From NCBI GenBank assembly GCA_016719135.1, contig JADKAV010000008.1, positions 62,001-126,000 on the forward strand: a stretch of DNA of 64,000 nt. The letters are read 5' to 3'. The translations under genes and the position numbers were made by a program. Of the stretch, positions 33,981-42,268 are shown piece after piece; the first letter of the stretch is position 1; every line of letters begins with the position of its first letter. This DNA is from Micrococcales bacterium. GTDB taxonomy: Bacteria > Actinomycetota > Actinomycetes > S36-B12 > UBA10799. The notes under the pieces were generated by a model, which was not told the DNA's origin, did not search any database, and saw only the letters and a list, made by a program, of their open reading frames with translations.

Positions 33981-34766
33981 GTGGCCACCCGGATCGAGGA
34001 TGCAGCGGTCGTCCTGCGCGCGTACCCGCTGGGGGAGGCCGATCGCATCCTGAGCCTGCTCACCGAGGACCACGGACTGGTCCGCGCGGTGGCCAAGGGC
34101 GTCCGCAAGCCCACCTCGAGGTTCGGGTCCCGATTGCAGCCGCTGAACCAGGTGCAGGTGTTGCTGTACCAGGGCCGCAATCTGGCAACCATCAGCGGCG
34201 TGGACTCACTGCGCCTGTTCGGCTCGCAGATCGCCGGTGACTACGTGCGCTGGTCGGCCGGCCACGTGCTGGCTGAAGCCACCGAACGCCTCGTCAGCGA
34301 AGAGATGGAACCGGCCCGGCCGCACTACCGCCTACTGGTCAGCGGCCTCGCGGCATTGGCTGATGAACAGCGCGATCCACGCCTGGTGATCGATGCCTTC
34401 CTGCTGCGTTCCCTGGCGACCGGTGGATGGGCACCGAGTTTCGCCGACTGCTCACAATGTGGCGCCGACGGTCCGCACCGATGGATCCACCTCGCATCCG
34501 GTGGTGCGGTTTGCGAGTTGTGCCGGCCTTCGGGAGCGGTGTCGATCAGCCCCGGAACTTCCGCGCTGCTCGGTGCGCTGCTCAGCGGTGACTGGGCGGT
34601 CACCGCCGCAGCGTCCACGACCTCGCGCCGAGCGGCCTCCGGGGTGGTCGCGGCATATTTGCAGATGCATCTGGAACGCGACCTGCGGTCACTGCCCATA
34701 GCCGACCGTGCCTGGCTCTCAGAGCTGTCCGTGAAGCTGACCTCCGACGAGGATGTGGTCGCATGA
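33981..34766 (+). CDS. recO: DNA repair protein RecO
   Basis: A 261-residue recombination mediator. The N-terminal OB fold has AAVVLRAYPLGEADRILSLLTEDHG and KGVRKPTSRFG; a helical region follows with a Cys4 zinc site (CSQCGADGP ... CELC). RecO with RecR loads RecA onto SSB-coated DNA. GTG 33981 gives the usual start; the frame runs further upstream without a plausible start. Its stop overlaps uppS by four bases, the standard actinobacterial recO-uppS pair. Confidence 0.93.
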   Translation: MATRIEDAAVVLRAYPLGEADRILSLLTEDHGLVRAVAKGVRKPTSRFGSRLQPLNQVQVLLYQGRNLATISGVDSLRLFGSQIAGDYVRWSAGHVLAEATERLVSEEMEPARPHYRLLVSGLAALADEQRDPRLVIDAFLLRSLATGGWAPSFADCSQCGADGPHRWIHLASGGAVCELCRPSGAVSISPGTSALLGALLSGDWAVTAAASTTSRRAASGVVAAYLQMHLERDLRSLPIADRAWLSELSVKLTSDEDVVA

Positions 34767-35533
34767 CGACTCAGCCCCCGCCTCACTCCAGCGGCGCCAC
34801 CGCGCCCCCGCTGACCGCCGACCAGGTCCCGCGTCACGTGGCATTGGTCATGGACGGCAACGGCCGGTGGGCCCAGGAGCGTGGCCTGCCCCGTACAGCT
34901 GGCCACGAGGCCGGTGAGGCGAGCCTGCTGGACTGCGTGCATGGGGCGCTGGAGCTGGGAATCCCATGGTTGTCCGCGTACGCCTTCAGTACGGAGAACT
35001 GGCGACGGTCCCCGGAGGAGGTTCGCTTTCTCATGGGGTTCAACCGCGACGTCATCCGCCGTCGTCGTGACGAGATGAACGCCATGGGGGTTCGGATCCG
35101 GTGGGCCGGGCGGCGGCCCAGGCTGTGGCGCAGCGTCATCCGGGAGTTGGAAGTTGCCGAGCAGATGACGGCGACGAACACCAAACTCACGCTGACGATG
35201 TGCGTCAATTACGGGGGTCGGGCCGAGATCGCTGATGCCGCACAGGCGTTGGCCCGCGATGTGCGCGCCGGCCGTGTCGACCCCCAGCAGGTGACGGAGA
35301 AGACGTTTGCCCGCTACCTGTACCAACCGGCCATGCCCGATGTGGACTTGTTCGTCCGGTCCAGTGGTGAACAGCGCACCAGCAACTTCCTGGTGTGGCA
35401 GGCGGCGTACGCGGAGATGGTGTTCCTCGACACGCTGTGGCCGGACTTCGATCGGCGGCACCTTTGGTACGCGTGTGAGATCTACGCCGCGCGGGAACGA
35501 CGGTACGGCGGCGTTCCGCAACCCCCGGTCTGA
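34763..35533 (+). CDS. uppS: Isoprenyl transferase (undecaprenyl/decaprenyl diphosphate synthase)
   Basis: A 256-residue cis-prenyltransferase making the polyprenyl carrier for cell-wall synthesis. The diphosphate-binding segment is VMDGNGRWAQERGLPRTAGH near residue 30, followed by AYAFSTENWRRSPEEV and the C-terminal region with RSSGEQRTSNFLVWQAAYAEM and DFDRRHLWYACEIYAARER. Chain length of the product cannot be read directly. ATG overlaps the recO stop. Confidence 0.94.
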   Translation: MTTQPPPHSSGATAPPLTADQVPRHVALVMDGNGRWAQERGLPRTAGHEAGEASLLDCVHGALELGIPWLSAYAFSTENWRRSPEEVRFLMGFNRDVIRRRRDEMNAMGVRIRWAGRRPRLWRSVIRELEVAEQMTATNTKLTLTMCVNYGGRAEIADAAQALARDVRAGRVDPQQVTEKTFARYLYQPAMPDVDLFVRSSGEQRTSNFLVWQAAYAEMVFLDTLWPDFDRRHLWYACEIYAARERRYGGVPQPPV

Positions 35534-35556
35534 GACCGTTCGCTGGGGGATGCGAC

Positions 35557-36411
35557 TCAGCCCGGCCGGTCACTGCTGCTTGGCGTAACCAGGGGGCAGT
35601 CCTGGTGCGCGGCGATCTGGTCGCCAAGATCGAGCAGTCCCTGCAGCAGATCCTCCTCGGGCGCCGATTCGGTGAACGTGTCCACCGGCACTGTGTCGAT
35701 TCCGTTGCGCTTGGCGGCGGTCTGCACTGCGGCCTGCGCGTCGACGGTGTAATACAGCGACTCAACCCTTTGTCCGCCCGGTTTCCACAAGATCAGCGGC
35801 ACCTGGTCGAACGCGTAGGCGCGGGCGAGGTAGGTCAGGACCGGCGCCTCAACGACCAGCGTCGGTATCCGGCACGGATTGAACATCTCCTGCAGGCGCT
35901 GGTCGACGCCGAACGCTTCGTTGCGGACCGATAGGCCGCGCAATCCGTAGAACTGCGACGCCTCGTAGGTGGTGGGACTGGCAGAGGTCAAACCGTCGGC
36001 GACGGTCTGGGCCATTGTTCCCACGTTGACCGGATCGAACCAGACGTAGGGGTCGCGGATCTGTGGGTCCCGAGGGCTGGCCACCAGGTTCACGTCGCCG
36101 GTGGCGTTGATGACCCGATCCTGCGGAAGTTCAGCTGCTGCGGCGTCCACCTGCGCGTCCAATCCCGGCACGTAGACCAACAGGTCCGCGTCGGTCTGGG
36201 CCACCTCGGACGCGCCGATCGAGAGGACCTCGACGGCGTCTCCGCCGACCCGCTCGGACAACCACTTCGAGGGGAAATCCACGGTTGCCACTGTCAGCGC
36301 AGGCGGGATGCCGGCGGAGGCGGTCGGATCCGTAGCAGTACCTACGTTGCGGGTGCAACCGACCAGCCCCAGCACCGCGAGGACGACGACGAGTGGTCGG
36401 TGCGCTTTCAT
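35557..36411 (-). CDS. ZnuA-like lipoprotein lacking metal ligands
   Basis: A 284-residue lipoprotein. The signal sequence ends LVVVLAVLGLVGC (lipobox LVGC), and the body resembles the zinc/manganese ABC-transporter binding proteins: TVATVDFPSKWLSERVGGD, TDADLLVYVPGLDAQVD, DPYVWFDPVNVGTMAQTVADGL and VVEAPVLTYLARAYAF. The histidines that bind the metal in ZnuA (in DPHxW and HxxF positions) are replaced, and the mature protein has only one histidine, near the C-terminus. No ABC permease or ATPase gene adjoins. Probably an adapted, non-metal-binding relative. ATG 36409-36411 overlaps the stop of the upstream minus-strand gene. Confidence 0.75.
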   Translation of the reverse strand: MKAHRPLVVVLAVLGLVGCTRNVGTATDPTASAGIPPALTVATVDFPSKWLSERVGGDAVEVLSIGASEVAQTDADLLVYVPGLDAQVDAAAAELPQDRVINATGDVNLVASPRDPQIRDPYVWFDPVNVGTMAQTVADGLTSASPTTYEASQFYGLRGLSVRNEAFGVDQRLQEMFNPCRIPTLVVEAPVLTYLARAYAFDQVPLILWKPGGQRVESLYYTVDAQAAVQTAAKRNGIDTVPVDTFTESAPEEDLLQGLLDLGDQIAAHQDCPLVTPSSSDRPG

Positions 36412-36719
36412 CCCCGGCCGGTGAGACGCAACCATGCTGCGCCGAACACCAGTGCCACGGTGACCACTCGCATCGCGCGCGACGCCGGGGGCAGGATCGG
36501 CCAGGACAGCGCGATCAGCCACGACAAGAACAGTCCCAGCAACATGAGCAGAATCGCACCGATTCCCGACGGCAACAGCAGTCCACCCACGAGGAAGGCT
36601 GCGAGACCGATCACGATCAGGGCCTTCGGCAGTCGGTTCAAGGTCTGCAGAGGGCCGCGGCTGAGGTCTTCGAACCGCATGCGGGCATCGGATCGGCTCG
36701 GCGGACGGGCATTGCTCAT
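36408..36719 (-). CDS. Small two-helix membrane protein (DUF6703-like)
   Basis: A 103-residue protein with a polar N-terminus (MSNARPPSRSDARMRFEDLSRGPLQ, shown in part), a positively charged stretch NRLPK, two or three hydrophobic helices (LIVIGLAAFLVGGLLL, AILLMLLGLFLSWLIALSWP) and a basic end. The pattern RGPLxTLxRLPK followed by GLLLPSGIGAILLMLLGLFLSWL fits small actinobacterial membrane proteins I associate with DUF6703; the number should be checked. It is translationally coupled (ATGA) to the ZnuA-like lipoprotein, so the two may act together. Confidence 0.75.
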   Translation of the reverse strand: MSNARPPSRSDARMRFEDLSRGPLQTLNRLPKALIVIGLAAFLVGGLLLPSGIGAILLMLLGLFLSWLIALSWPILPPASRAMRVVTVALVFGAAWLRLTGRG

Positions 36720-36774
36720 GAATCCATGGTGACGCATCCGCCGGGCTGCAGGGCCGCCGCCCCGGCGCCGACCA

Positions 36775-36819
36775 CTCCACAAGTGGGCACTGGAACACCC
36801 TCGGTGCCCACTTGTGGAG
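36775..36819. repeat. Perfect 16-bp inverted repeat upstream of glyS
   Basis: CTCCACAAGTGGGCAC at 36775-36790 is the exact reverse complement of GTGCCCACTTGTGGAG at 36804-36819, around a 13-base loop starting TGGAACACC. It lies between divergent genes (the small membrane protein on the minus strand and glyS), so it is not a simple 3' terminator for either; an operator or a structured leader is possible. Confidence 0.85.
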
Positions 36820-36974
36820 GCGCCAATCATGTCATTGCGGACAATACGGACGTCAAAACCTCCAGAAGATGGCAGTTTCATGAATCAGTTGTCCGGTGGT
36901 GCCCAGTTCGCGATGTGGCTGGCGTTCACCGGGCGTGACATGTCGCGTTCTGATGGCTCGGTACCCTGGAAGGC

Positions 36975-38358
36975 GTGCCTACCAATCGTGTGGATTCCGT
37001 CGTCAACCTCAGCAAGCGGCGAGGGTTCGTGTTCCCCTCCTCGGAGATCTACGGCGGAACTCGTTCAGCCTGGGACTACGGACCCTTGGGTGTCGAGCTC
37101 AAAGAGAACATCCGGCGGCAGTGGTGGCAGTCGGTCGTGCGCGGTCGCGACGATGTCGTGGGCCTGGACTCCTCGGTCATCCTGGCCCCGCAGGTGTGGG
37201 AGGCCTCGGGCCCACGTCGACGCCTTCGTCGACCCGCTCACCGAGTGCAAGCAGTGCCACAAGCGCTGGCGCGCGGACCAATTGCTCGAGGCGTACGAAG
37301 AGAAACACGGTCGTGCCCCCGAGAACGGTCTGGCCGATATCGTCTGCACGAACTGCGGTACGCGTGGGCAGTTCACCGAGCCGCGGGACTTCAACGGTCT
37401 GCTGCGCACCATGATCGGACCGGTCCAGGACGCCGGCGCCGAGCACTTCCTACGGCCCGAGACGGCGCAGGGAATTTTCGTGAACTACCTCAACGTCATG
37501 AACGCAGCGCGCCGCAAGCCTCCGTTCGGGATCGGCCAGACCGGCAAGAGCTTCCGCAACGAGATCACGCCGGGCAACTTCATCTTCCGCACCCGGGAGT
37601 TCGAGCAGATGGAGATGGAGTTCTTCGTCAAGCCCGGCACCGACGAGGAGTGGCACGAGTACTGGCTGCAGAACCGGTGGGACTGGTACGTCGACCTCGG
37701 GATCGACCCGGAGAACCTGCGTTTCTTCGAGCACCCGCAGGAGAAGTTGTCGCACTACTCCAAGCGCACGGTCGACATCGAGTACCGGTTCGAGTTCGCG
37801 GGCTCTGAATGGGCCGAACTCGAGGGGGTCGCCAACCGCACCGATTTCGACTTGAAGACCCACTCCGAACACTCCGGCACGGACCTGTCGTACTTCGACC
37901 AGGCGACCGGGGAGCGGTGGGTCCCGTACGTGGTGGAACCCGCTGCCGGGCTGACCCGGTGCGTGCTGGCGTTCCTGCTCGACGCCTACGCCGAGGACGA
38001 GGCCCCGAACACCAAGGGCGGGGTGGACAAACGCACCGTGCTGCGCTTCGACCCCCGCCTGGCCCCGGTCAAGGCCGCGGTTCTGCCGCTGAGTCGCAAC
38101 GAGGCGCTGTCGCCGAAAGCTCGCGACCTGGCGGCGCAATTGCGCAAGCGGTGGAACGTCGACTTCGACGACGCGGGTCAGATCGGCCGGCGGTATCGGC
38201 GGCAGGACGAGATCGGCACGCCGTACTGCATCACGGTTGACTTCGACACCCTGGACGACGATGCGGTGACCGTGCGCGAGCGGGACTCGATGGTCCAGGA
38301 GCGGATCGGGATCGATGCGGTCGAGTCGTGGCTGGTGCAGCGCCTTCCCGCGTGCTGA
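36975..38358 (+). CDS. glyS: Glycyl-tRNA synthetase, one-base frameshift
   Basis: An alpha2-type class II synthetase of about 460 residues. The first part (GTG 36975) has VDSVVNLSKRRGFVFPSSEIYGGTRS and YGPLGVELKENIRRQWW; after about 37208 the product continues in the next frame with HVDAFVDPLTECKQCHKRW, motif 2 SFRNEITPGNFIFRTREFEQME and the C-terminal anticodon-binding domain. Removing one C from the CCC at about 37210-37213 (GAGGCCTCGGGC-CACGTC) makes a continuous protein. As this enzyme is essential and unique here, a sequencing error is more likely than a true mutation. RBS GGAAGG lies directly before the GTG. Confidence 0.88.
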
Positions 38359-39493
38359 GCCCGCTGGTCGTCGGCGACACCACCGTCGATGTCCCAGTGG
38401 TCCTCGCGCCGATGGCGGGAGTCACCAACCGTGCCTTTCGCAGGCTGTGCCGGGAGTATGGGGCCGGACTGTACGTCAGTGAGATGGTGACATCGCGCGC
38501 GCTGGTCGAACGCAACCGGACACGCTGGCCATGTGCACGTTCGAGGCCGACGAATCCCCGAGGTCCGTCCAGCTGTATGGCGTCGATCCAGCCGTGATGG
38601 CCCAGGCGGTGCGAATCATCGCCGGCGAGGACATGGCCGACCACATCGACCTGAACATGGGGTGTCCGGTGCCCAAGGTCACGCGGCGCGGAGGTGGCGC
38701 GGCGCTGCCGTGGAAGTTGGATCTGTTCCGTGCGATCGTGCGTGCGGCGGTCGACAATGCCGATGGTCGGCCGGTCACGGTCAAGATGCGCATGGGGATC
38801 GACGAGGACCACCTGACCTACCGGGACGCCGCCCGGATCGCCGCGGATGAGGGGGTTGCCTGGGTCGCCCTGCACGCGCGCACCGCCGCGCAGATGTACT
38901 CCGGTCAGGCGCACTGGTCGGCGATCACGGACCTGGTCACCGACCTGCATCCGCTACCGGTGCTCGGCAACGGCGACATCTGGACCGCCCAAGACGCCTG
39001 GCAGATGATCCAGCAGACCGGCTGCGCAGGGGTGGTGATTGGTCGCGGCTGCCTGGGCCGGCCCTGGCTGTTCGGCCAGCTGGCGCATTCGCTGGGGTCC
39101 GGGCCGACGGTTGCCGACCCCACGAAGGAGCAGGTGTGCCAGGTGCTCGCACGGCATGCGGGCCTGCTGGTCGAGGCGTTCGGTGAGCACAAGGGATGTC
39201 AGGAGATCCGCAAACACATCGCCTGGTATTTCAAGGGATATTCGGTGCGCTCCCATGTGCGCTTGGCGCTGGCCCATGTGAGCACGCTGGCCGAACTCGA
39301 CGACCTGCTGGGAGTTGTCGCGGAGCACGAACCCGATCAAGTCCCCGACCTCGACGTCCTCGCCGGCCCGCGAGGCAGGACCTCGCGCTTGAAGCGGGTG
39401 GCGTTGCCGCAGGGCTGGCTGGACAGCCGGGGGATCGACGCGGCCCAGCGCGAGGAGGTCCAGCACGCGGAATTGTCGGTCAGCGGGGGCTGA
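38352..39493 (+). CDS. dusB: tRNA-dihydrouridine synthase, one-base frameshift
   Basis: A flavoenzyme reducing uridine in the tRNA D loop. The N-terminal part reads VPVVLAPMAGVTNRAFRRL and SEMVTSRALVERN; after about 38515 the frame changes and continues LAMCTFEADESPRSVQLYG, DLNMGCPVPKVTRRGGGAAL (catalytic cysteine), and VIGRGCLGRPWLF. Adding one base near AACCGG (38514-38519) restores a protein of about 380 residues. GTG 38352 overlaps the glyS stop. Dus after glyS is a common actinobacterial order. Subfamily B is inferred from overall resemblance. Confidence 0.83.
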
Positions 39494-39593
39494 CGCCGTA
39501 TTCGGTGCCGCCGTTGGCGTCGGGACCGGTGGATAACTCGAGATCCAACCAGACTCGTACACAATCCTGCGCTCGGATGACGCACCCGTCTGT

Positions 39594-39599
39594 CAGACT
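39594..39599 (+). promoter_or_regulatory. Possible -10 of a leaderless transcript
   Basis: CAGACT is six bases before the ATG of the DUF218 gene; no Shine-Dalgarno is seen in between. Weak alone, listed because the same layout recurs in this window. Confidence 0.3.
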
Positions 39600-39605
39600 T
39601 GAGTC

Positions 39606-40283
39606 ATGTCCGCCCCCGTTCTCGAGAGCCGCACGCCCGCGCGTGTGCGTTCCATGGGCGTGTCCAAGAGATCCCGCTTCGTCGGATTCCTCGTGGTCAT
39701 GATGCTGCTAGGTCTGGCAGCGGCGTTCCTGGCGCCGGTGTACGCGGGGTTCCGGGTCGTCAGCGATGGGAACGTGGACGACCGGCAGGCCACCGATGCG
39801 ATCGTGGTCCTTGGGGCCGCGCAGTACAACGGCAAGCCATCGCCGGTGCTCAAGGCCCGACTGGATCATGCACGGGTCCTCTACCGACGCGGTGTCGCCC
39901 CGCGCATCGTGACCGTGGGGGGTAAGCAACCGGGTGACCGGTTCACCGAGGCCGGGGCAGGTCAGGACTACTTGGCCAGGCGCGGTGTTCCCGCCGGTGA
40001 CGTGGCGGCTGTGTCCGTGGGCCACGACACCAAGCAGAGCCTGATCGCTGTTGCCGAGATGGCCGATCGGGAGGGCTGGCGCAATGTCACCTTGGTGTCC
40101 GATCCCGCTCACATGGCACGGGTTGACGCCATCGCGAAACGACTGGGCTTCCAGACCCACCTGAGCCCCACCCGCAGGGGTGACGGCACGACGCTGACCG
40201 CGGGATACGTCACCAGGGAAGTTATGGGCCTGCTGGCTTTCCAGACGGTCCAGCAGTGGGACACCCCGACGCTGCTCGACTGA
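39606..40283 (+). CDS. DUF218/YdcF-like membrane-anchored protein
   Basis: A 225-residue protein. After a basic N-terminus comes one membrane helix (FVGFLVVMMLLGLAAAFLAPVYAGF), then the DUF218 domain: DAIVVLGAAQYNGKPSPVLKARLDHA, RIVTVGGKQPGDRFTEAG and VTLVSDPAHMARVDAIAKRLG. Relatives SanA/ElyC affect envelope integrity and vancomycin tolerance; biochemical activity is unknown. It sits between dus and dgt, one base before the dgt start, in a likely operon. Confidence 0.85.
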   Translation: MSAPVLESRTPARVRSMGVSKRSRFVGFLVVMMLLGLAAAFLAPVYAGFRVVSDGNVDDRQATDAIVVLGAAQYNGKPSPVLKARLDHARVLYRRGVAPRIVTVGGKQPGDRFTEAGAGQDYLARRGVPAGDVAAVSVGHDTKQSLIAVAEMADREGWRNVTLVSDPAHMARVDAIAKRLGFQTHLSPTRRGDGTTLTAGYVTREVMGLLAFQTVQQWDTPTLLD

Positions 40284-40284
40284 C

Positions 40285-41527
40285 ATGCCCGCAGACCTCG
40301 GGCAGGACATAGTCGCGGACTCCGACGACGAATATGGCCCCGCCGACCATGAGCGCTACATTCAGGAATCCGCCTACCCCGGTCGCAGCGACTTTGCCCG
40401 GGACCGCGCCCGCGTTCTGCACAGTTCGGCGCTGCGCCGACTGGCCGCCAAGACCCAGGTCATCATGGCCGGTCAGGACGACTTCCCACGAACACGTCTG
40501 ACCCACACCCTGGAAGTTGCCCAGATCAGCCGCGAACTCGGGGCATCTCTGGGCGCTGAGCCAGACATCGTCGACACCGCCGGGTTGGCTCACGACCTCG
40601 GGCACCCGCCGTTCGGGCACAACGGCGAAGACGTGCTGGCGGGGCTCAGCGAGGACATCGGTGGGTTCGAGGGCAACGCGCAGAGCCTGCGGGTGCTGAC
40701 CCGCCTGGAGTTCAAGGTCTTCGGAACCGATCGCAGCCTCGGGCTCAACCTGACCCGGGCGACGCTGGACTCGGTGATCAAGTACCCGTGGTCGCGCCGA
40801 TCCGACACCGCGAAGTTCAACGTACGCCGAGGATCTCGAGATCTTCGACTGGGTACGTGAGGGCGCACCGGCGCAGCGGCGTTGTTTCGAGGCCCAGATC
40901 ATGGACTGGGCCGACGACGTCGCCTATTGCGTGCATGACCTGGAGGATGCGATCGTCTCGGGCGCCTTCAGCCCCTGCGCACTGTCCGATTCGGGGCAGA
41001 GGGCCGACGTGGTCGCAACAGCTGGGTCGCTATATGCCTCCGACATCGATACAGCGGCACTGGAGGAAGCGGCCGACCGCGTGCGGTACCTGGAGTTCTG
41101 GCTTCACGACTACGACCAGTCGGCTCGCTCGCTCGGCGCACTGAAGAGCATGACGTCGAAACTGATCCGCCGATTCTGCTCCAGCGCACAGGCCGCGACA
41201 AGGCGCCAGTACGGTGACCGACCGTTGCTGCGATATCGCGCGGACCTCGTGGTGCCGATTCGAACGCGCGCGGAGGTGGCGGTGCTCAAGGCGATCACCT
41301 ACGTGCACGTGATGCGCGGCAACACGGATCGTTATGAGTGGGAACGACGAGTCATCTCCGATGTCGTGGAAGGCCTGTTGCAGGGACGGCACCCACTGCA
41401 GCCCCCCTTCCAGCACGCCTGGGATGAAAGTGAGGACCCGCAGCGGCGGTTGCGCATCGTCATCGATCAGGTCGCGTCACTCACCGACCTGTCGATCGTC
41501 CGCTGGCGCGAAGAGATGGTGGCCTGA
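40285..41527 (+). CDS. dgt: dGTPase-like HD hydrolase (Dgt), frameshifted
   Basis: A deoxyguanosine-triphosphate triphosphohydrolase-like protein of about 414 residues. The HD domain is complete in the first part: RVLHSSALRRLAAKTQV, RTRLTHTLEVAQISREL (first His) and GLAHDLGHPPFGHNGE (HD). At about 40820 the frame shifts; reading on gives YAEDLEIFDWVREGAPAQRRC, AQIMDWADDVAYCVHDLEDA and a normal C-terminus. Compared with relatives, two bases (for a GTxTAC) seem missing at AACGTACGCC. The enzyme cleaves dNTPs to nucleoside and triphosphate. In actinobacteria dgt lies directly before dnaG; here a 740-base repeat region and a secreted protein gene come between. Confidence 0.83.
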
Positions 41528-41678
41528 CACCTGTGGCTGGGTTGGACGCCTGAGTTGGTTCGTCTGTAATCCGAACGACCCCGGTCTTGGCAGGTCACGG
41601 CTGAGGAAGGTGCGGAACCCGAAGCCGGTGAACATTACTTGTTCTGCCCGTGGGCATCGGGAGAGTCGCAATGGCATG

Positions 41679-42067
41679 TGATGAGTGAAGTGCTGGTCCC
41701 TGGGCGTGGATTGAAATGGCGCGATCGCGTGGCTCAAGGCGACAGCCGGGCGCGGGGTCTGCCCACAGGCGTGAGAGTTGGGTACCCGCGTTGGAGATCG
41801 GTACAGGCGTTGGAGATCCGCGGGCCGTGCAACTCCAACGTCCGTGCGCTTGTCCAATGTGCGTGCATAACTCCAACGCCTGCGCAGGGGTGGGAGTCGG
41901 GCGGTCGCGAGATGCCAAGCGATCCGTCACAACCGGCCGGGCCCCGATGCCGGGGCGGAGCGTTACCACGACGACTGTCACCGTTTCGGCCGAACCGGTC
42001 GGACCGCAAATCGAGAAGAGTCTCATCTTCCTCGCGACCACTTTCTGATGCGTGAAGTGCTTGTCCC
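41679..42067. repeat. 22-bp direct repeats flanking locus B
   Basis: The 22-base copies at 41679-41700 and 42046-42067 differ at two positions and share GTGAAGTGCT and GTCCC. They bracket about 345 bases including the inverted array. They could be target-site or element ends, or remnants of a local duplication. Confidence 0.6.
41763..41890. repeat. Inverted array of 19-bp units (locus B)
   Basis: Left arm: GTACCCGCGTTGGAGATCG at 41782-41800 and GTACAGGCGTTGGAGATCC at 41801-41819, preceded by a degenerate unit from 41763. Right arm: CTCCAACG, GTCCAATG and CTCCAACG begin at 41833, 41852 and 41871, exactly 19 apart, with GTGC in the spacers. The central hairpin is GTTGGAG ... CTCCAAC around CGCGGGCCGTG, closely matching the centre of locus A (GCGCGGCCCGTC). 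GTAC on the left faces GTGC on the right, which still pairs in RNA by a G-U wobble. Confidence 0.85.
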
Positions 42068-42268
42068 GCATTTGCTGGGCTGGTTGCTCGACGGCGCGAC
42101 CGCGCAGCTCAATGTCACAGAGCGGGACTGCTGCGTGTTTGGGCCGTGCTTCCGCTCAGGATTCGCCAAGGTCGGTCAATTGACGCATCTGATACTTCTG
42201 GCGTGACCCGCATTCTCAAGCAGGTCAGCGGACTACCCGCTGTGGATAGTCCGCTGACCCGATCGGTT

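Larger units (their letters stand above)
41528..42268. other. Gene-free stretch with repeats
   Basis: No convincing coding region exists between dgt and the FG-GAP gene. It holds the 19-bp-unit inverted array (locus B) and, on either side of it, two near-identical 22-base direct copies at 41679-41700 and 42046-42067, both beginning TGATG and containing GTGAAGTGCT. It may be the remnant of an inserted element. Confidence 0.7.

Noticed and set aside
36814..37200. Longer upstream start for glycyl-tRNA synthetase in the second frame
   Set aside because: The first 130 codons of that frame do not resemble the enzyme; the true N-terminus is in the other frame, joined by a one-base shift.
41600..42055. 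Short plus- and minus-strand frames in the region between dgt and the FG-GAP gene
   Set aside because: No start signals, no domains, and they run through the inverted array.
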